64,000 nt of DNA from Adiantum capillus-veneris (GCA_014529385.2 CM043953.1:108010549-108074548); one strand, 5' to 3'. Shown: positions 50,470 through 61,341, counted from the first letter of the stretch. Translations and numbers: made by a program. Notes: a model not told the origin generated them from the sequence alone.

Positions 50470-50750
50470 TTCATGCAGAGGAAGCTTCTCAAGCAACTTC
50501 CTCATTAAGTTTGTAGGGTCTCTTTTTGACTCAAGCACCTTACCCCCATGCATAGGAAGCTTGTCATGCGACTTCCTCATTAAGTTTGTAGGGAGCTTCT
50601 CAAGCAACTTCCTGGACTCAAGGACCTTACCCCCCATGCATAGGAAGCTTGTCAAGCAACTTCCTCATAAAGTTTGTAGGGTCTCTTTTTGACTCAAGGA
50701 CCTTACCCCCCATGCATAGGAAGCTGCTCAAGCAACTTCCTCATTAAGTA
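50470..50750. repeat. Tandem repeat, GGAAGCTT..CAAGCAACTTCCTCATTAAG unit
   Basis: Four copies of a roughly 70-95 bp unit carry CATGCATAGGAAGCTTGTCA, CTTCCTCATTAAGTTTGTAG and GGTCTCTTTTTGACTCAAG. Lengths differ because the GGTCTC segment is missing in one copy. Confidence 0.8.
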
Positions 50751-50823
50751 TGACAAGTACCTCAAGTACCTTAGTCATCAAGCATGACAAGCACCTTAGG
50801 TGGAGTTCCCACCTCAATCTCAT

Positions 50824-50966
50824 CCCTAGCTTGCCTAAGGTCAAAGGCAAGTTTAGGTCGGGTTCCCACCTCATGCTCAACCCTAGCTTGCATAAGATCA
50901 AAGGTAAGTTTAGGTTGGGTTTCCACCTCAAGCTCAGCCCTAGCTTGCCTAAGGTCAAAGGGCTTT
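50824..50966. repeat. Three copies of a 57-bp repeat
   Basis: CCCTAGCTTGCCTAAGGTC starts at 50824, 50881 and 50938, an exact 57-bp period (19 codons). The intervening sequence is GGGTTCCCACCTCAAGCTCA. The period allows a continuous reading frame, but no host protein is evident. Confidence 0.85.
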
Positions 50967-51037
50967 TAACACCAACCATTGGAGGTCTTTAATGAAGCTA
51001 ACCCTAAGGTCTTTTAAGCTCCATTAGATGCACATCG

Positions 51038-51228
51038 CTCTTTGATAGACTACCTCCTTTTGGACCCCTATTGAGATGTAACCATCTCTCCTCTTGTCCC
51101 ATGCTGAAATAAGTTTAGAAGCACTTACTGCACATTGCTCTTTGATAGACCATCTCCTTTTGGACCCCTATTGAGATGCAACCATCTCTCCTTTTGGTCC
51201 CGTGTTGAGATAGATCTAGAAGCACATG
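51038..51228. repeat. Two copies of a 100-bp repeat
   Basis: CTCTTTGATAGAC at 51038 and 51138 starts two copies that include CTCCTTTTGGACCCCTATTG and AACCATCTCTCC. Confidence 0.8.
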
Positions 51229-51419
51229 TCTCTATTCTAACCCTTGCTCTCATTTATTCTCCCACATTAAATGATCAGTTTAATATGAGAAATCATTTGG
51301 TAAAGTTAGGTATTATATTTTATGACATTGTGTTACATATACTTCCTCAGATATATATCACCATTCAAGAAAGCAATAAAACAATGTTTAATTGACGTAT
51401 ATTCCACGTAAAACAAGGT

Positions 51420-53260
51420 GCCAATGCACATGGAAACTAACAGTATTCATACAAGTATGAGCAAAAGTCTCTTCTTCATAGTCAATGCCTTTCTATTGTA
51501 CATAGCCTTTTGCAATAAATCTAACCTTGTAGCAATCAATGTCACCATTTGGATCACATTTCAACTTATAAATCCACTTTCTACCAACGTCCTGTCTGCT
51601 AGGAGGCAAATCACATAAAGTCCATGTTTCATTTTCTATAAGTGCATCATATTTTGATTGCATTGTAGCCATCTCATTTTTTGATTTTTATGCTTAATGA
51701 AAAGAAAGAGGTTCCTCTTCATCACATAAACTAAAAACAGTCAAAGAATAACAGTTTGAGGCATATGATTTATGGCACAGAATGTGAACGAGCGTCGAGT
51801 ATGACTAGACATATGTGCATCCAATTTAATATCATGCAAAGTATGCAACAACCATTTTATCATATCCCTAGCCTTTCATTCTCAAACCTTCAAGTGCATA
51901 TGCATCATTAATTGGCTAATTTGTAATATTTTTTGAAACCCTCATAGGCTATATATTTGCCTCATTGGAACTTACTTTAGCTTACATTACTGTCTGTGAT
52001 ACATGATCTAACCTTTGCTTTCTTGATTGTAGCAAAAAAAAAAGCATTTGATAGCCTTATCATCCAATTTTTTATGTTGCATTTGTGGCACTAAAGCATA
52101 ATCTAAACAACCAAAAAAGCGCATGTGATCAATAGATAGCTTCTTATCATGCTATGCTCCATTTTGAGTCATAGACTGCAAGGCTTTGGTAGGACGTCTA
52201 TTAAGGATATAAGTAGCATACATGACAATAGACCTAAGCCATACATGACAGACCCAAGCCAAAACGAATGTGGTAAAGCCTTGGGGTGGTCACTTTCCAA
52301 TTGTGTATCTATCACATGAGTTAATTAGAGAGAATTAGTAATTATCCAAAATGCATACTTTTATGTACACATTAGAGGAGGTGGGTTTTTTCTTCAAAGG
52401 CCCATGGTGTAAATGTAATATGTATATTAAGGTATTATTAATAATGTCTTGAATGCACATGATACAAGGAGCTTCTTATGAGTGATTGCCCTGGGGTTAA
52501 AGCTTGACTCTTGACTCTTAACCATACATTGTGCCATCTTTGTGAGCAACCATTTTTCTTCTTTCAGCAACACCATTTTGCTGCAGTGTATAGGGCATTG
52601 TACATTGCTGTTTTATCACATGACTAGCCAAAAATGCATTAAATTCGTGAGACATTTGGACAGAGGATGTACATAGAACATTTAGAGACATTTGTAGCCA
52701 TAACCAAAAAATTCTTGAAATAGATGAACACCCTGGACTTAGCTTTAAGCCGATACACCAATGCATGCTTGGAGAAATCATCAATGAAGGTTATAAAGTA
52801 CAAGTGATTACCCAAGGATGGAGTTTGCATAGGCCCACAACAATAACTATGCACAAGTTGCAACTTGCATGTAACCCTTACTAAACCATCTTTCACAAAC
52901 ATGCTTAGAAGGTGCTTCAAGAGGCGGTAAGGAAGTGACCATATCAAATTTCTATAAATGCAGCAAATTGACAAAATTTAGATGTCAAAAACATGCATCC
53001 CAAAGTTTGGCATCTAAAACAACTTTTGAATTCCCAACTGTATTTGCAAAATTTTGCCCACACTTGCCAATATTATAGAGTGAACTTACACAACATACGA
53101 CACAAAATGCAAGATGCAACAATTCCATCACCAAAACTGAGATCATGAACTATAAATCTATCATTCACAAATTTGACAACAAGACCAAGTCTTGCAAGTA
53201 CAAATATAGAAAAAATGTTCTTTTTGATCCCTGGTACATAAAGTGCATCAACATTACTAT
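51420..53260 (-). pseudogene. Ty1/copia GAG-pre-integrase, integrase and RT N-terminus
   Basis: On the minus strand from about 53275: DALYVPGIKKNIFS (GAG-pre-integrase side), then CGPMQTPSLG and YFITFIDDFSKHALVY with the first integrase Asp. PYTLQQNGVAERRK (near 52570) holds the catalytic Glu. TYILNRRPTKALQSM and IDHMRFFGCLDYALVPQM (near 52170-52080) follow. RT begins with DVGRKWIYKLKCDPNGDID (near 51590) and IDYEEETFAHT. Multiple stops and shifts show it is dead. The upstream gag is missing because a copia fragment of opposite strand abuts at about 53260. Confidence 0.8.
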
Positions 53261-55020
53261 GCCGTACACATCTACTTAGAATGGAGTTGTTGAGTGCACA
53301 AATAAAACTATTCAAGAGAGATTAACTTCCATGTATCTGTGGAAATTTACCTTAAGAGTTTTGGGGAGAAGCTATTATGATAGTGGTGCATATAATCAAT
53401 AGGTCGCCTGGTACGCTGTTGAACTACAACACTTTGCAGGAGTTGTGGATATGCAAGAAGCTTAATTATGACATATTATGTGTGTTTGGGTGTGAGGCAT
53501 TCTCACACATGTCTAAAGAGCTTAGAAAGAAGTTGGAAAGTCACACAAATGTATCTTTATTGGCTATGGTGCAGGTGGAGAGATGGGTAATCATGTCTGG
53601 CACCCAGAATCTTAGAGAGTTATTTGCAGCTCATAAGTGATCTTAATGATTCATTATGCATAGACATTTGTGAAAGAGTTTATCATAGAGTGAGATTCGA
53701 GGACATAGCCTCAAGTCCAGTTATGAAAACAACTTTGTCTACTAGTGATATACCTATCACTAGTAATGATCCATAGAGAGCTATTGATGCTCTGAGAGAA
53801 GAAAGTCCAACATTCAAACAATGAGATTCGAGGACATAAACTCAAGTCCAGTTATGCAAACAACTCAATCTATTGGTGATATACCTGCCACTAGTAATGC
53901 TCCACAGAGATCGATGCTCTTTAGAGAAAAAAGTCCAACAGTCACGTGGCGAGGAGAACTACACATGTATCGCATGCCCTTGAGAGGTTTCGACCAGGTT
54001 TATACTATCTATTGGTTACTAACTGCGGAGAACCTACCTGCTACCAAGAGGCTATTGAGATGCAAGATAGCGTGAAGTGGGATCAGCAAAAGCAATTCAA
54101 GTATAGCTTGATTATGGAAAATGAGACTTGGAAATTGACAAGATTTCCAAAGAGAAAACAAGCCTTGCCTTGCAAATCGGTGTATAAGAAGAAGTACACG
54201 GCAAAAAATCCCGGGCCTAAGTATAAGGCTAGATTGGTTGCTAAGGTATTTAAACAAAAGAAAGACGTGGATTTTGATGACTACATTGTGGCTTGTGCTT
54301 GGACTAGTAGCCACTGAGGATATGGAACTTGTCTAGATGGATGTGAAGATGGATTTCCTTCATGGGGATCTTGATGTATAAAACATGCAGAGGATTTTGA
54401 AGTCAAATCAAAGAAACCTACAAGGATATAACTGGTGTGTAGATTGCATAAGGCATTGTATGGCCTAAAGCAAGGCTCAAGGTAACTTCAAATTAGAGAA
54501 GCCTACAAGGATAGAACTGGTGTGTAGATTGGCATAAGGCATTGTATGGCCTAAAGCAAGGCTCAAGGTAGTGGTACATGAAGTTTGATAAGTACATGCA
54601 ATCCCCAAGGGTATGAAGAAGATCCACATCTGGCTTCCTATTTGCTAGAGTAGTAGTGTCATGGGGATCATGTCTCCAAAATTATAGGTCATTTTCCACC
54701 TGGCAGAGGTAGAGTATGTGGTAGTTTTTAATGCTAGCAAGGAAGTTGTGTGGTTAGCTAGCCTAGTGGGAGAACTTGGCATTATTGAGAATCCATTGTT
54801 GCATTGTGATAGTCAAAGTGCAATCGCATTAGCAAAGAAACCCGTGTTTCACTCTAAGTCAAAACACATAGAAGTCCGTTATCATGTGATATGCAACATA
54901 TTGGCTAGGAAGCGCATTGAGCTAGTCAAAGTTTATATGGATGACAACCCTGTAGATGCTCTCACAAAGAGCCTAACATCAAAGCGATTTTCACATTGTG
55001 TGGAGATGATGGGTGTAGGG
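53230..55020 (+). pseudogene. Ty1/copia integrase C-terminus, RT fragments and RNase H, plus strand
   Basis: From about 53262 the frame reads PYTST, a stop, then NGVVECTNKTIQ (integrase Glu region). FWGEAI and INRSPGTLLNYNTLQELW follow, then VFGCEAFSHM. RT N-terminal sequence at 54060-54300 includes MENETWKLTRFPK and KSVYKKKYT, then VDFDDY. The RT palm with its YVDD is deleted. RNase H at 54718-54990 has HCDSQSAIALAKKPVFHSKS and DALTKSL. Two tandem duplications (53691/53821, about 130 bp, and about 54416/54503, 87 bp) lie inside the coding sequence. Confidence 0.8.
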
Positions 55021-55085
55021 GGAAGCGACTTGAATGCTTCACAGTTGTACACATGTACATACTTATTACACCTATCGTTGTCCTT

Positions 55086-55296
55086 CAAGTGGGGACGATT
55101 GTTAGGATTTAGGCCAGCTGGCCGGACACCCATCACTTATCGTACTACTAACCTTACCTCCATTCTTTGCTTATATAGAATAATAAAGAGTAGTAAGAGA
55201 CTGATTCCAATCCTCACTCAGAGTTGAACCCAAAACTCTCTATGTTCTCCTTTCTTACACAACATGCCGAGCACGCATGCATCCACACACGTACTC

Positions 55297-55300
<4 letters not shown>
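55086..55300 (+). repeat. Copia polypurine tract and putative 3' LTR start
   Basis: AAGTGGGGACGAT (55087-55099) is followed by TGTTAGGATTTAGG at 55100, a plausible LTR start 80 bp after the RNase H stop region. The LTR end is not defined and may lie beyond the (TA)n tract at 55300. Confidence 0.5.

Positions 55301-55381
<81 letters not shown>
55300..55381. repeat. (TA)n-(GA)n compound microsatellite
   Basis: Alternating TA from 55300 to 55340 is directly followed by (GA)n to 55381. Confidence 0.95.
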
Positions 55382-55383
<2 letters not shown>

Positions 55384-56125
55384 GCCTCTGACACTTGCCC
55401 TCCACTACTCCTACCAATTGCAGGAGCAAAACTAAAAGCAAAGACCAATTGATAATGTTTTGGATTCTCGTACAAGATCAGACCAAATTTTGGTAGAGCA
55501 TTCAATTATCCATTACTGTCAAGTCTGAGGTCTAGGTTTTGGTGCTTTCCCTTCTTGCACTCATAGCAAGGTTGTTCTTTTCTCCTCTGCTACTTTCGTA
55601 TTTCACCCAATCATGACAACTAGAGAGCAACTACAAAATCTTTCTTGTTGCTTTCCTTTGCCAAGATGAACTTCAAAATGTCCCCTATGATGTCCATTTT
55701 CAATTCACTTAGCTTTATTAAATCAAAGGTGTTTTCACGCCCTTTTTTTAATAAAAGAGACTAACTATTGTTGCATAAGCAATAAGAACCAAACCTTTGG
55801 TCCAAAAGTAGGATGTTTAATCTTGTTTATGAAGAACTATTGCATGTTGATTTGAATTATAGATGTTTTATTGTGAACAAGATACGTCTACTTTGTGAGT
55901 CAAAGTTACGCAATAGAACATGGTGTAACTCCCGTCCTCATTCCACCAGAAGAAGACGGGGAAAGAAGGAGAGGAGGGGGGGGGGGGGGGGGGTAACTTA
56001 TTTCTTCGGTAAGAATGTTTCTAATGAAAGTTTATACCTAATGGCTTCAAAAAAAAAAAAAAAATCACCAGTCATATATTGCAAGGACACTCTAAAGAGA
56101 AGAAAATTATGAAGGAAAAATAAAC
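55382..56125. other. Non-coding region with an 18-base G run
   Basis: No gene is supported. A run of 18 G lies at 55976-55993 inside a purine-rich stretch (55952-55993), and a poly-A run lies at 56048-56063. Confidence 0.5.
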
Positions 56126-56485
56126 AAAAGAAAAACCCAAATGTATGAATGTGCACTCAACCATCTCTTCTTTATATGGACATAGCAAGTCTTTTGACTT
56201 TCCATATTCATGGTCTTTTCATTTCCTAAGCTCACCCTTCAAATTTGCACTTAAGATGTTTTGAAAGGTTTTTTTGTTTTTTGAGATTGGGGAGACCTAA
56301 TGGATTAGGTCTCCCCAGTCTCGAAAAAATAAAAATCCTTTCAAAACATCTGGAGTGCACAAGTGAAGCTTGTGTAGGGTGAGTTTAAGAAATGAAAAGA
56401 CCATGAAGGTGGGAAGTCAAAAGACTTTTTTTGTGCATATAAATAGAGTGGTCAAATTCACCTCATACATTTGTGTTTTTCTTTT
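56126..56485. repeat. 360-bp near-perfect foldback (inverted repeat with 2-base loop)
   Basis: The arms meet at 56302-56303: GAGATTGGGGAGACCTAAT is followed by GG and then ATTAGGTCTCCCCAGTCTC. Pairing continues outward through GATGTTTTGAAAGG/CCTTTCAAAACATC, TTCATGGTCTTTTCATTTC/GAAATGAAAAGACCATGAA, AAGTCTTTTGACTT/AAGTCAAAAGACTT and AAATGTATGA/TCATACATTT. It ends at AAAAGAAAAAC/GTTTTTCTTTT. Arms are about 175 bp with scattered mismatches and a few small bulges, concentrated in one 30-bp segment (56240-56252 against 56350-56378). It has no ORF. It is either a foldback/MITE-like element or the precursor of a MIRNA or siRNA locus. Confidence 0.85.
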
Positions 56486-56902
56486 AATTTTCTTTCCTCT
56501 AGCATTTTCAAGCCATTAGAGCCATTAGGAAAGCCTTTTATTTCTGTTTTATTGAGATGGAGAAGCTATCAACCATCTCAAGCACAAATTCAAGTCAAAT
56601 ATCTACGTCAAATTCTACATTATAGAGTTGATGCAGTATTGCCAATTTGTGGTCTCTCTATGTGCATACGTATTTATAAGGTATGCAGATGGTATCCTAG
56701 AAAGTAGCAAGAACTTGAAAGGAGGAGAGTTAAGGTAGATGAAAGAGTTAAATTGCACATGCAAGGCTAGGTTGTGAGAGTTGAAAAATTGCACCACCTT
56801 CTCGTCACATTGAGGGTTGAAGTGAGAGCATGAATGATAAAGGCTATAGAGTTCACTTTGTGTTCTTATGTGGTTGAATCATCTTGACTATTTGTGTGAG
56901 TT

Positions 56903-56905
<3 letters not shown>
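56486..56905. other. Non-coding region without a supported gene
   Basis: Nothing recognisable between the foldback and the (GA)n tract that borders the LINE unit. Short ORFs have no motif. Confidence 0.45.
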
Positions 56906-56943
<38 letters not shown>

Positions 56944-58200
56944 ATTGAATTATCGTCCACGGAGGTCAGATATGACCAGTGGGACTGAAAACAAAGCATT
57001 ACAACAAATGCCTTCAAATAAAGCATACATACATATCAGTTAAGGGTTGAGGGCCCATCAAAAGTGTTATGTAAAAGAAAAGGGACAAAAACCGAAGGGG
57101 GGTCAAGTGAGAGGGAAGCCGGTTTGGGAGTTCGGAACTCTTGAATGACAACTTTACCACCTCGATAGACTGCCCACTTACCATGTTTGCAAGCTTCTTG
57201 CATCTTGTTGAGCTCAGTGGCTTTGATCTTGAGTTGATTTGGGGTCAATTCTTTGGCGATCCAAAGTTGCTGTCCATTGAGGAGACGAGACTGGCGTAAT
57301 AGCTTCCATCGCTCTTCTTTGTCCTTGAGAGAGAGAATACAATGCTCAGTTGGTATTCTATGTGTGTCGTTGATCCAAGAGACGATTTTCGGCTTGATAT
57401 TTACTGGTTGAAGAATATCATTGAGCTTCGAGACTGCTTCTTCAAGAGTATTCTCATATGTGTACCATGGAGTATGGAGTCCCCCAATCCTAACCTTAAG
57501 GCTGAGAGATTCTTGTAGCCGGTTCTCTTGTAATGCTGCTTGAATTTTGATGTCGATCTTTTTATGTGTTTCCTCGTGGAGTTCTTTCCAGGCTGCCTTG
57601 ACAGTTTCTGTGAGAGAGACTTCGAAATCATGTGCTTTTGCAAGTAGAGATTTGTTGTCTACTTCCCTATTATCCTCAAGTTTGCGTAGGTGTTGCTTAA
57701 GTTGAGCATTCTCCTCGATGAGATCTTGAATCTGACCCTCTACTAAGACTGTTATCATCGCGTCTTGAGGAGTGACATGATCCTTCTTTGGTGCACCTGC
57801 CACAGCAAGAAAGGACTTGCGGGTGCAAGAGATTACTGTGGAAGACATCTTGTCGCATGGGTGGGAAAGCACCTTCAATTTATGACTTAGGGTTGTGAGG
57901 TTTAGGAGGAATGCTGCATGGTCTGTAGAAATACTCTATGGGAGTGATCCCTTGGGCCCAACGAAGATTCAAAATTTAATCGAGCGACCATATCCGCTTT
58001 GCACATTGATGGAGAACATATCAACGAAGGTCAAGAGTGAGCATCGCAGGAGCTCCACGCAGGTCAAGAGTGAGCGTCCCACAGGTCAAAGGCACCGCAC
58101 AAGTCTGATTCAAGGGAGAAGGCTTGTGATGAGGCTAACGCCTCCCCACAGGGTAGCCTCTTGCCTTGGAGGGAAGGCTCGATAGTGAAGCTAGGGTTTA
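56906..58200 (-). mobile_element. LINE-derived unit with ORF1 only
   Basis: On the minus strand the unit has a leader (about 58200-57849), an intact ORF1 (57848-57036), only about 95 bp of 3' sequence, and then a (GA)n tract (56905-56940 on the plus strand). The two LINE fragments in the PDR gene also end against (GA)n on the plus strand. No reverse transcriptase is present on either side. It therefore looks like an ORF1-only, SSR-tailed derivative that would need an ORF2 supplied in trans. The upstream border is uncertain. Confidence 0.55.
57036..57848 (-). CDS. LINE ORF1-like RNA-binding protein, 270 aa, intact
   Basis: The first ATG of the frame is at 57848-57846 (ATGTCTTCCACAGTA); the frame is open to 57036. 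Residues about 40-110 are rich in Glu/Lys/Leu with heptad-like spacing (LIEENAQLKQHLRKLEDNRE) and look like a coiled coil. The middle (about 120-200) has KVRIGGLHTPWYTYENTLEE and SWINDTHRIP, like the RNA-binding middle domain of LINE-1-type ORF1 proteins. The C-terminal part has LWIAKELTPNQLKIKATELN and HGKWAVYRGGKVVI, matching the C-terminal domain style (LTPxQ, GKWAVYRxGK). Such proteins coat LINE RNA and act as nucleic-acid chaperones. There are no stops or shifts in 270 codons. A host protein derived from an ORF1 is an alternative. Confidence 0.75.
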   Translation of the reverse strand: MSSTVISCTRKSFLAVAGAPKKDHVTPQDAMITVLVEGQIQDLIEENAQLKQHLRKLEDNREVDNKSLLAKAHDFEVSLTETVKAAWKELHEETHKKIDIKIQAALQENRLQESLSLKVRIGGLHTPWYTYENTLEEAVSKLNDILQPVNIKPKIVSWINDTHRIPTEHCILSLKDKEERWKLLRQSRLLNGQQLWIAKELTPNQLKIKATELNKMQEACKHGKWAVYRGGKVVIQEFRTPKPASLSLDPPSVFVPFLLHNTFDGPSTLN

Positions 58201-58389
58201 GGCAATTGATCAACGCACACACACACACACACAGATTTATAGATAAATTTTAATATGAAAGCCAACCAATATGAAGATAAAAGTTGTATTTACACTCACT
58301 TTATGGAGTGCACTTGAATTTTTACTTACAAATTTTTTTATTGATGTTCGCTCGATTTTTCTTTTCTTGAAAAAACTTGCCCGATGTTT

Positions 58390-59410
58390 GGTAAAATTCA
58401 ACTATCTATAGCCACCCATAGCTTATATTGTGGTTACTAGACCCAACATAAAATCCATAGAGATACTTTCCCATTTTCCATTGGGAATCTCTAGAGGATG
58501 CAAGAGACCTTCTACCTTTAGGTGCTCTGCTTTGTTAACCTGACATTTTTGGAAGTGCAAGACATAGTCTTGAAAATGCCCATGTAGACCAATGCTTGCG
58601 TCCGCTGGTAGACAAACTTCCCCCTTATAGAGTAGGTACCCATCTTCAATGAAAGATTTCTTCTACCTGGTCAATTCATCACTCAAAAGAGGATAACCTA
58701 GTGTGGAGGAAATGGAAGCACTACTAGCATTGGAGTGAGAAGGATCCCTCTTGTTGATATGATTCCACACCTTGGAGTATGCGTCACCATCCTTACATCT
58801 GTCCTTTAAGATATTCCAAAACTGACTTTTAAGCTCTGTGAACAAAAGACAATACAGAGCAACAACTACAACAGTGTATCATCCTTTGTGATACTAGAGC
58901 TTTGCGTCATACTGCTGAAAAATCTCAACCCACCTGGCCTTTTGAAAATGCCCATGTAGACCAATGCTTGCATCCGTTGGTAGACAAACTTCCCCCTTAT
59001 GGAGTAGGTACCCATCTTCAATGAAAGATTTCTTCTACCTAGTCAATTCATCACTCAAAAGAGGATAACCTAGTGTGGAGGAAATAGAAGCACTACTAGC
59101 GTTGGAGTGAGAAGGATCCCTCTTGTTGACATGACTCGACACCTTGGAGTATGCATCACCATTCGTACATCTGTCCTTAAGAGATTCCAAAACTGACTTT
59201 TAAGTCCTGTGACAAAAGACAATACATAGCAACAACTATAACACTGTATCATCCTTTGTGATACTAGAGATTTGCGTCATATTGCTGAAGAATCTCAGCC
59301 CCTACTTGGCCTTTTGACCCTTCAAGTTAAAATGTTGTGTAAACCATTTATATTTTCATGGTTAAACACAATTTCAAAATGAGCACCATACAAACATACA
59401 CTATTGCAGA
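58390..59410 (-). pseudogene. Decayed Ty3/gypsy RNase H-integrase with a 372-bp duplication
   Basis: On the minus strand, DGYLLYKGEVCLP and GLHGHFQDY represent the integrase zinc region. FQKCQVNKAEH, GLLHPLEIPNGKWESISMD and FMLGL (near 58560-58440) represent the start of the integrase core. AYERELSAIVYV near 59430-59390 resembles RNase H. GAAAATGCCCATGTAGACC starts at 58572 and 58944: a 372-bp tandem duplication carries a second copy of the zinc region. Stops break both copies. Confidence 0.6.
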
Positions 59411-60136
59411 TAGTTCTCTCTCATAAGCAAAATCTACTAGGCAGAATTGAGTTATTTTCTCTCAAAAGAAATTGGACTTTAACACTCTTTCAGTTCAAAA
59501 TACAAGCATTCCTCAATTGTAGTTTTGGCCTCTCTAAAAAAACACCAAAATGCAAAGAAAATGGCTTAAAAAATTTTTTGTTACATGATTTCTATTTGTA
59601 CGTGAAAAGTGTCTATTTTAAAGGTTTTTTGGAGCCATTTGTAAATTGTGTTGTCAAATTTGAAGGGTGTGAATGAGTTGCATCACACTCACAATCAAAG
59701 GAGTTATAAATAGCTCTTTTGTCACTTATATATTTTCCCAGGGAGTCCACTATGTAAAAATTGCATATAACACCTGCAAACAAGAGGTATGTAAATAATC
59801 CCTTACCTGTATATTTTCAAGTATTATATGTTACCCTTATGTATGCATTTTTGTTAAAAAACTAGCCCTTATGTATGAAAATTTTCACTTTAAAAAACCC
59901 TTTATGTATTTGTAAATGTACCTAATTATAAACCCCTTATTTTGTTCACATGTGATTCTTATATATTTCTTAGTGGACGCCCCGGGTATATTTTATTATA
60001 ACATAATTTTCATAAATTATCAAATGCATATAAGTATTGTGAAAATATTCTCTAAAACATTCTTTTATTTTCAACCCAAACATACTTCCATGGAGACACA
60101 CACAATCTCACCACATACACCTAATCACTTTCACAC
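59411..60136. other. AT-rich region without a supported gene
   Basis: No domain is visible. The words CCCTTATGTAT and CCTTATGTATGAAAATT recur near 59830-59910, suggesting small imperfect repeats. Confidence 0.45.
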
Positions 60137-60440
60137 TGTTGGGTTTTCAAGCCATGGTCACTTTGTCTAACCGCTTAAGAAACTACGCTATGAGTAAAGT
60201 GACACATATCACCATTTTAGTGGAGTTCTGCATGGTAAAAGGGTGGCTAAAATAGGCAAGCATTTTCTATATATATATCATGTATAAGGATTTTCAATAA
60301 TCAATCAATAAAATATAACGTGGAGTTCTTTGTGCTTTGCTCTGCTCTCAATCTTATGCTCTTGTTACCCTTCTCTATTGTCGTTCTCTCCTTGGGCCAT
60401 GTCATGCCACCATTACCATCCTCCATATCATGCTAACCTA
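60137..60440 (+). repeat. Putative LTR before an initiator-Met primer site
   Basis: It begins TGTTGGGTTTTCAAGCC, carries TATATATATAT at 60268 and AATAAAA at 60307, and ends near CTAACCTAATAG just before the primer site at 60445. No second LTR is in the window. The exact right end (no clear CA) is uncertain. Confidence 0.55.
60268..60278 (+). promoter_or_regulatory. LTR TATA box
   Basis: TATATATATAT lies about 130 bp into the putative LTR, with AATAAAA 29 bp downstream of its end, a usual LTR promoter and poly(A) spacing. Confidence 0.4.
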
Positions 60441-60444
60441 ATAG

Positions 60445-60457
60445 TGGTATCAGAGCC
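60445..60457 (+). other. Primer-binding site, initiator tRNA-Met type
   Basis: TGGTATCAGAGCC is the standard complement to the 3' end of plant initiator tRNA-Met used by most Ty1/copia and many Ty3/gypsy elements. Confidence 0.8.
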
Positions 60458-60458
60458 A

Positions 60459-61265
60459 AGGCGTGGTCATTGGCAAGCCTAGGTGGTGCATGCAACATTC
60501 TAAAACACTCCAAATAGTGAAGCAGTGCCAAGGGTGGCATAGGAGCTCTATGAATGATGTTTTGAAATGTCTCACTCTAAATTCCCTAAGGGAGCAAGCT
60601 CAACATGCGGCATATCAAAACGTTGCTTCATAGCTTGGGTAGGGGTCTCAAAAAGCGGCATATCAAGACGTTGTCGAGGGATATGGGTTTGAAACGTGAG
60701 CCAGGGGCTGCAGGTTGTGGGAAAATAAAGAGCTAAGAGTTGTCGTACCGCACAATAAGGTAGTTATACTTACTTGGTAATGCTAACGACGCACAAAAAC
60801 CGCTTGAAAACTGATAACACTAACGAAACTGATGCACAATTATTGAGACAATGTCGTTAACGACACCTATTACTTAATTCAAATGATGGTTTAGGAGTTT
60901 AAACTCCCCTTCCCGGGGCCTTAATGGCTCCATGATTCATCAAAATGGATTAATTAAACCTAAGTTGACGTTGATGATCAAAATTTCTTATGTGTTGGGC
61001 TTCCCCAGATTCATCCCTGCTTAACTTTGTCCGATCTTCTTGAGCCTTGGCTTACCGAGCTCCCTTCAACTTGCTTAGACTGAGTGGCCTTCCACTTGCT
61101 TCTTCAACTCTCTTACACACCTAGTCGCGGTCGAGATCGAGATGGAGAGAAAAAATTCCTTGCTAAGCTTTGAAAACGAGGGAGAGAGAACCTCCTCCTT
61201 AGCTTCGAGAAAGAGAAAGAGTCTCCCCTAATTGCTCCTCCACTCCGTCCTTGCTTAGATCCGAA
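60459..61265 (+). other. Leader of the LTR element, no coding sequence
   Basis: The sequence after the primer site has no domain. GCGGCATATCAAAACGTTG and GCGGCATATCAAGACGTTG form a 50-bp imperfect repeat at about 60607 and 60654. Confidence 0.45.

Positions 61266-61341
<76 letters not shown>

Larger units (their letters stand above)
49426..51415. other. About 2 kb of non-copia sequence splitting a copia pol
   Basis: The copia RT stops near 51420 on one side and resumes near 49420 on the other, so this block looks inserted. It contains no recognisable transposon protein or LTR. It does contain three families of short tandem repeats (50470-50750, 50824-50966 and 51038-51228). A (GA)n tract lies at about 50261-50271. 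Confidence 0.5.

Noticed and set aside
60445..60457. tRNA-like sequence
   Set aside because: Only the complement of a tRNA 3' end is present, with no cloverleaf. It is a retrotransposon primer-binding site.
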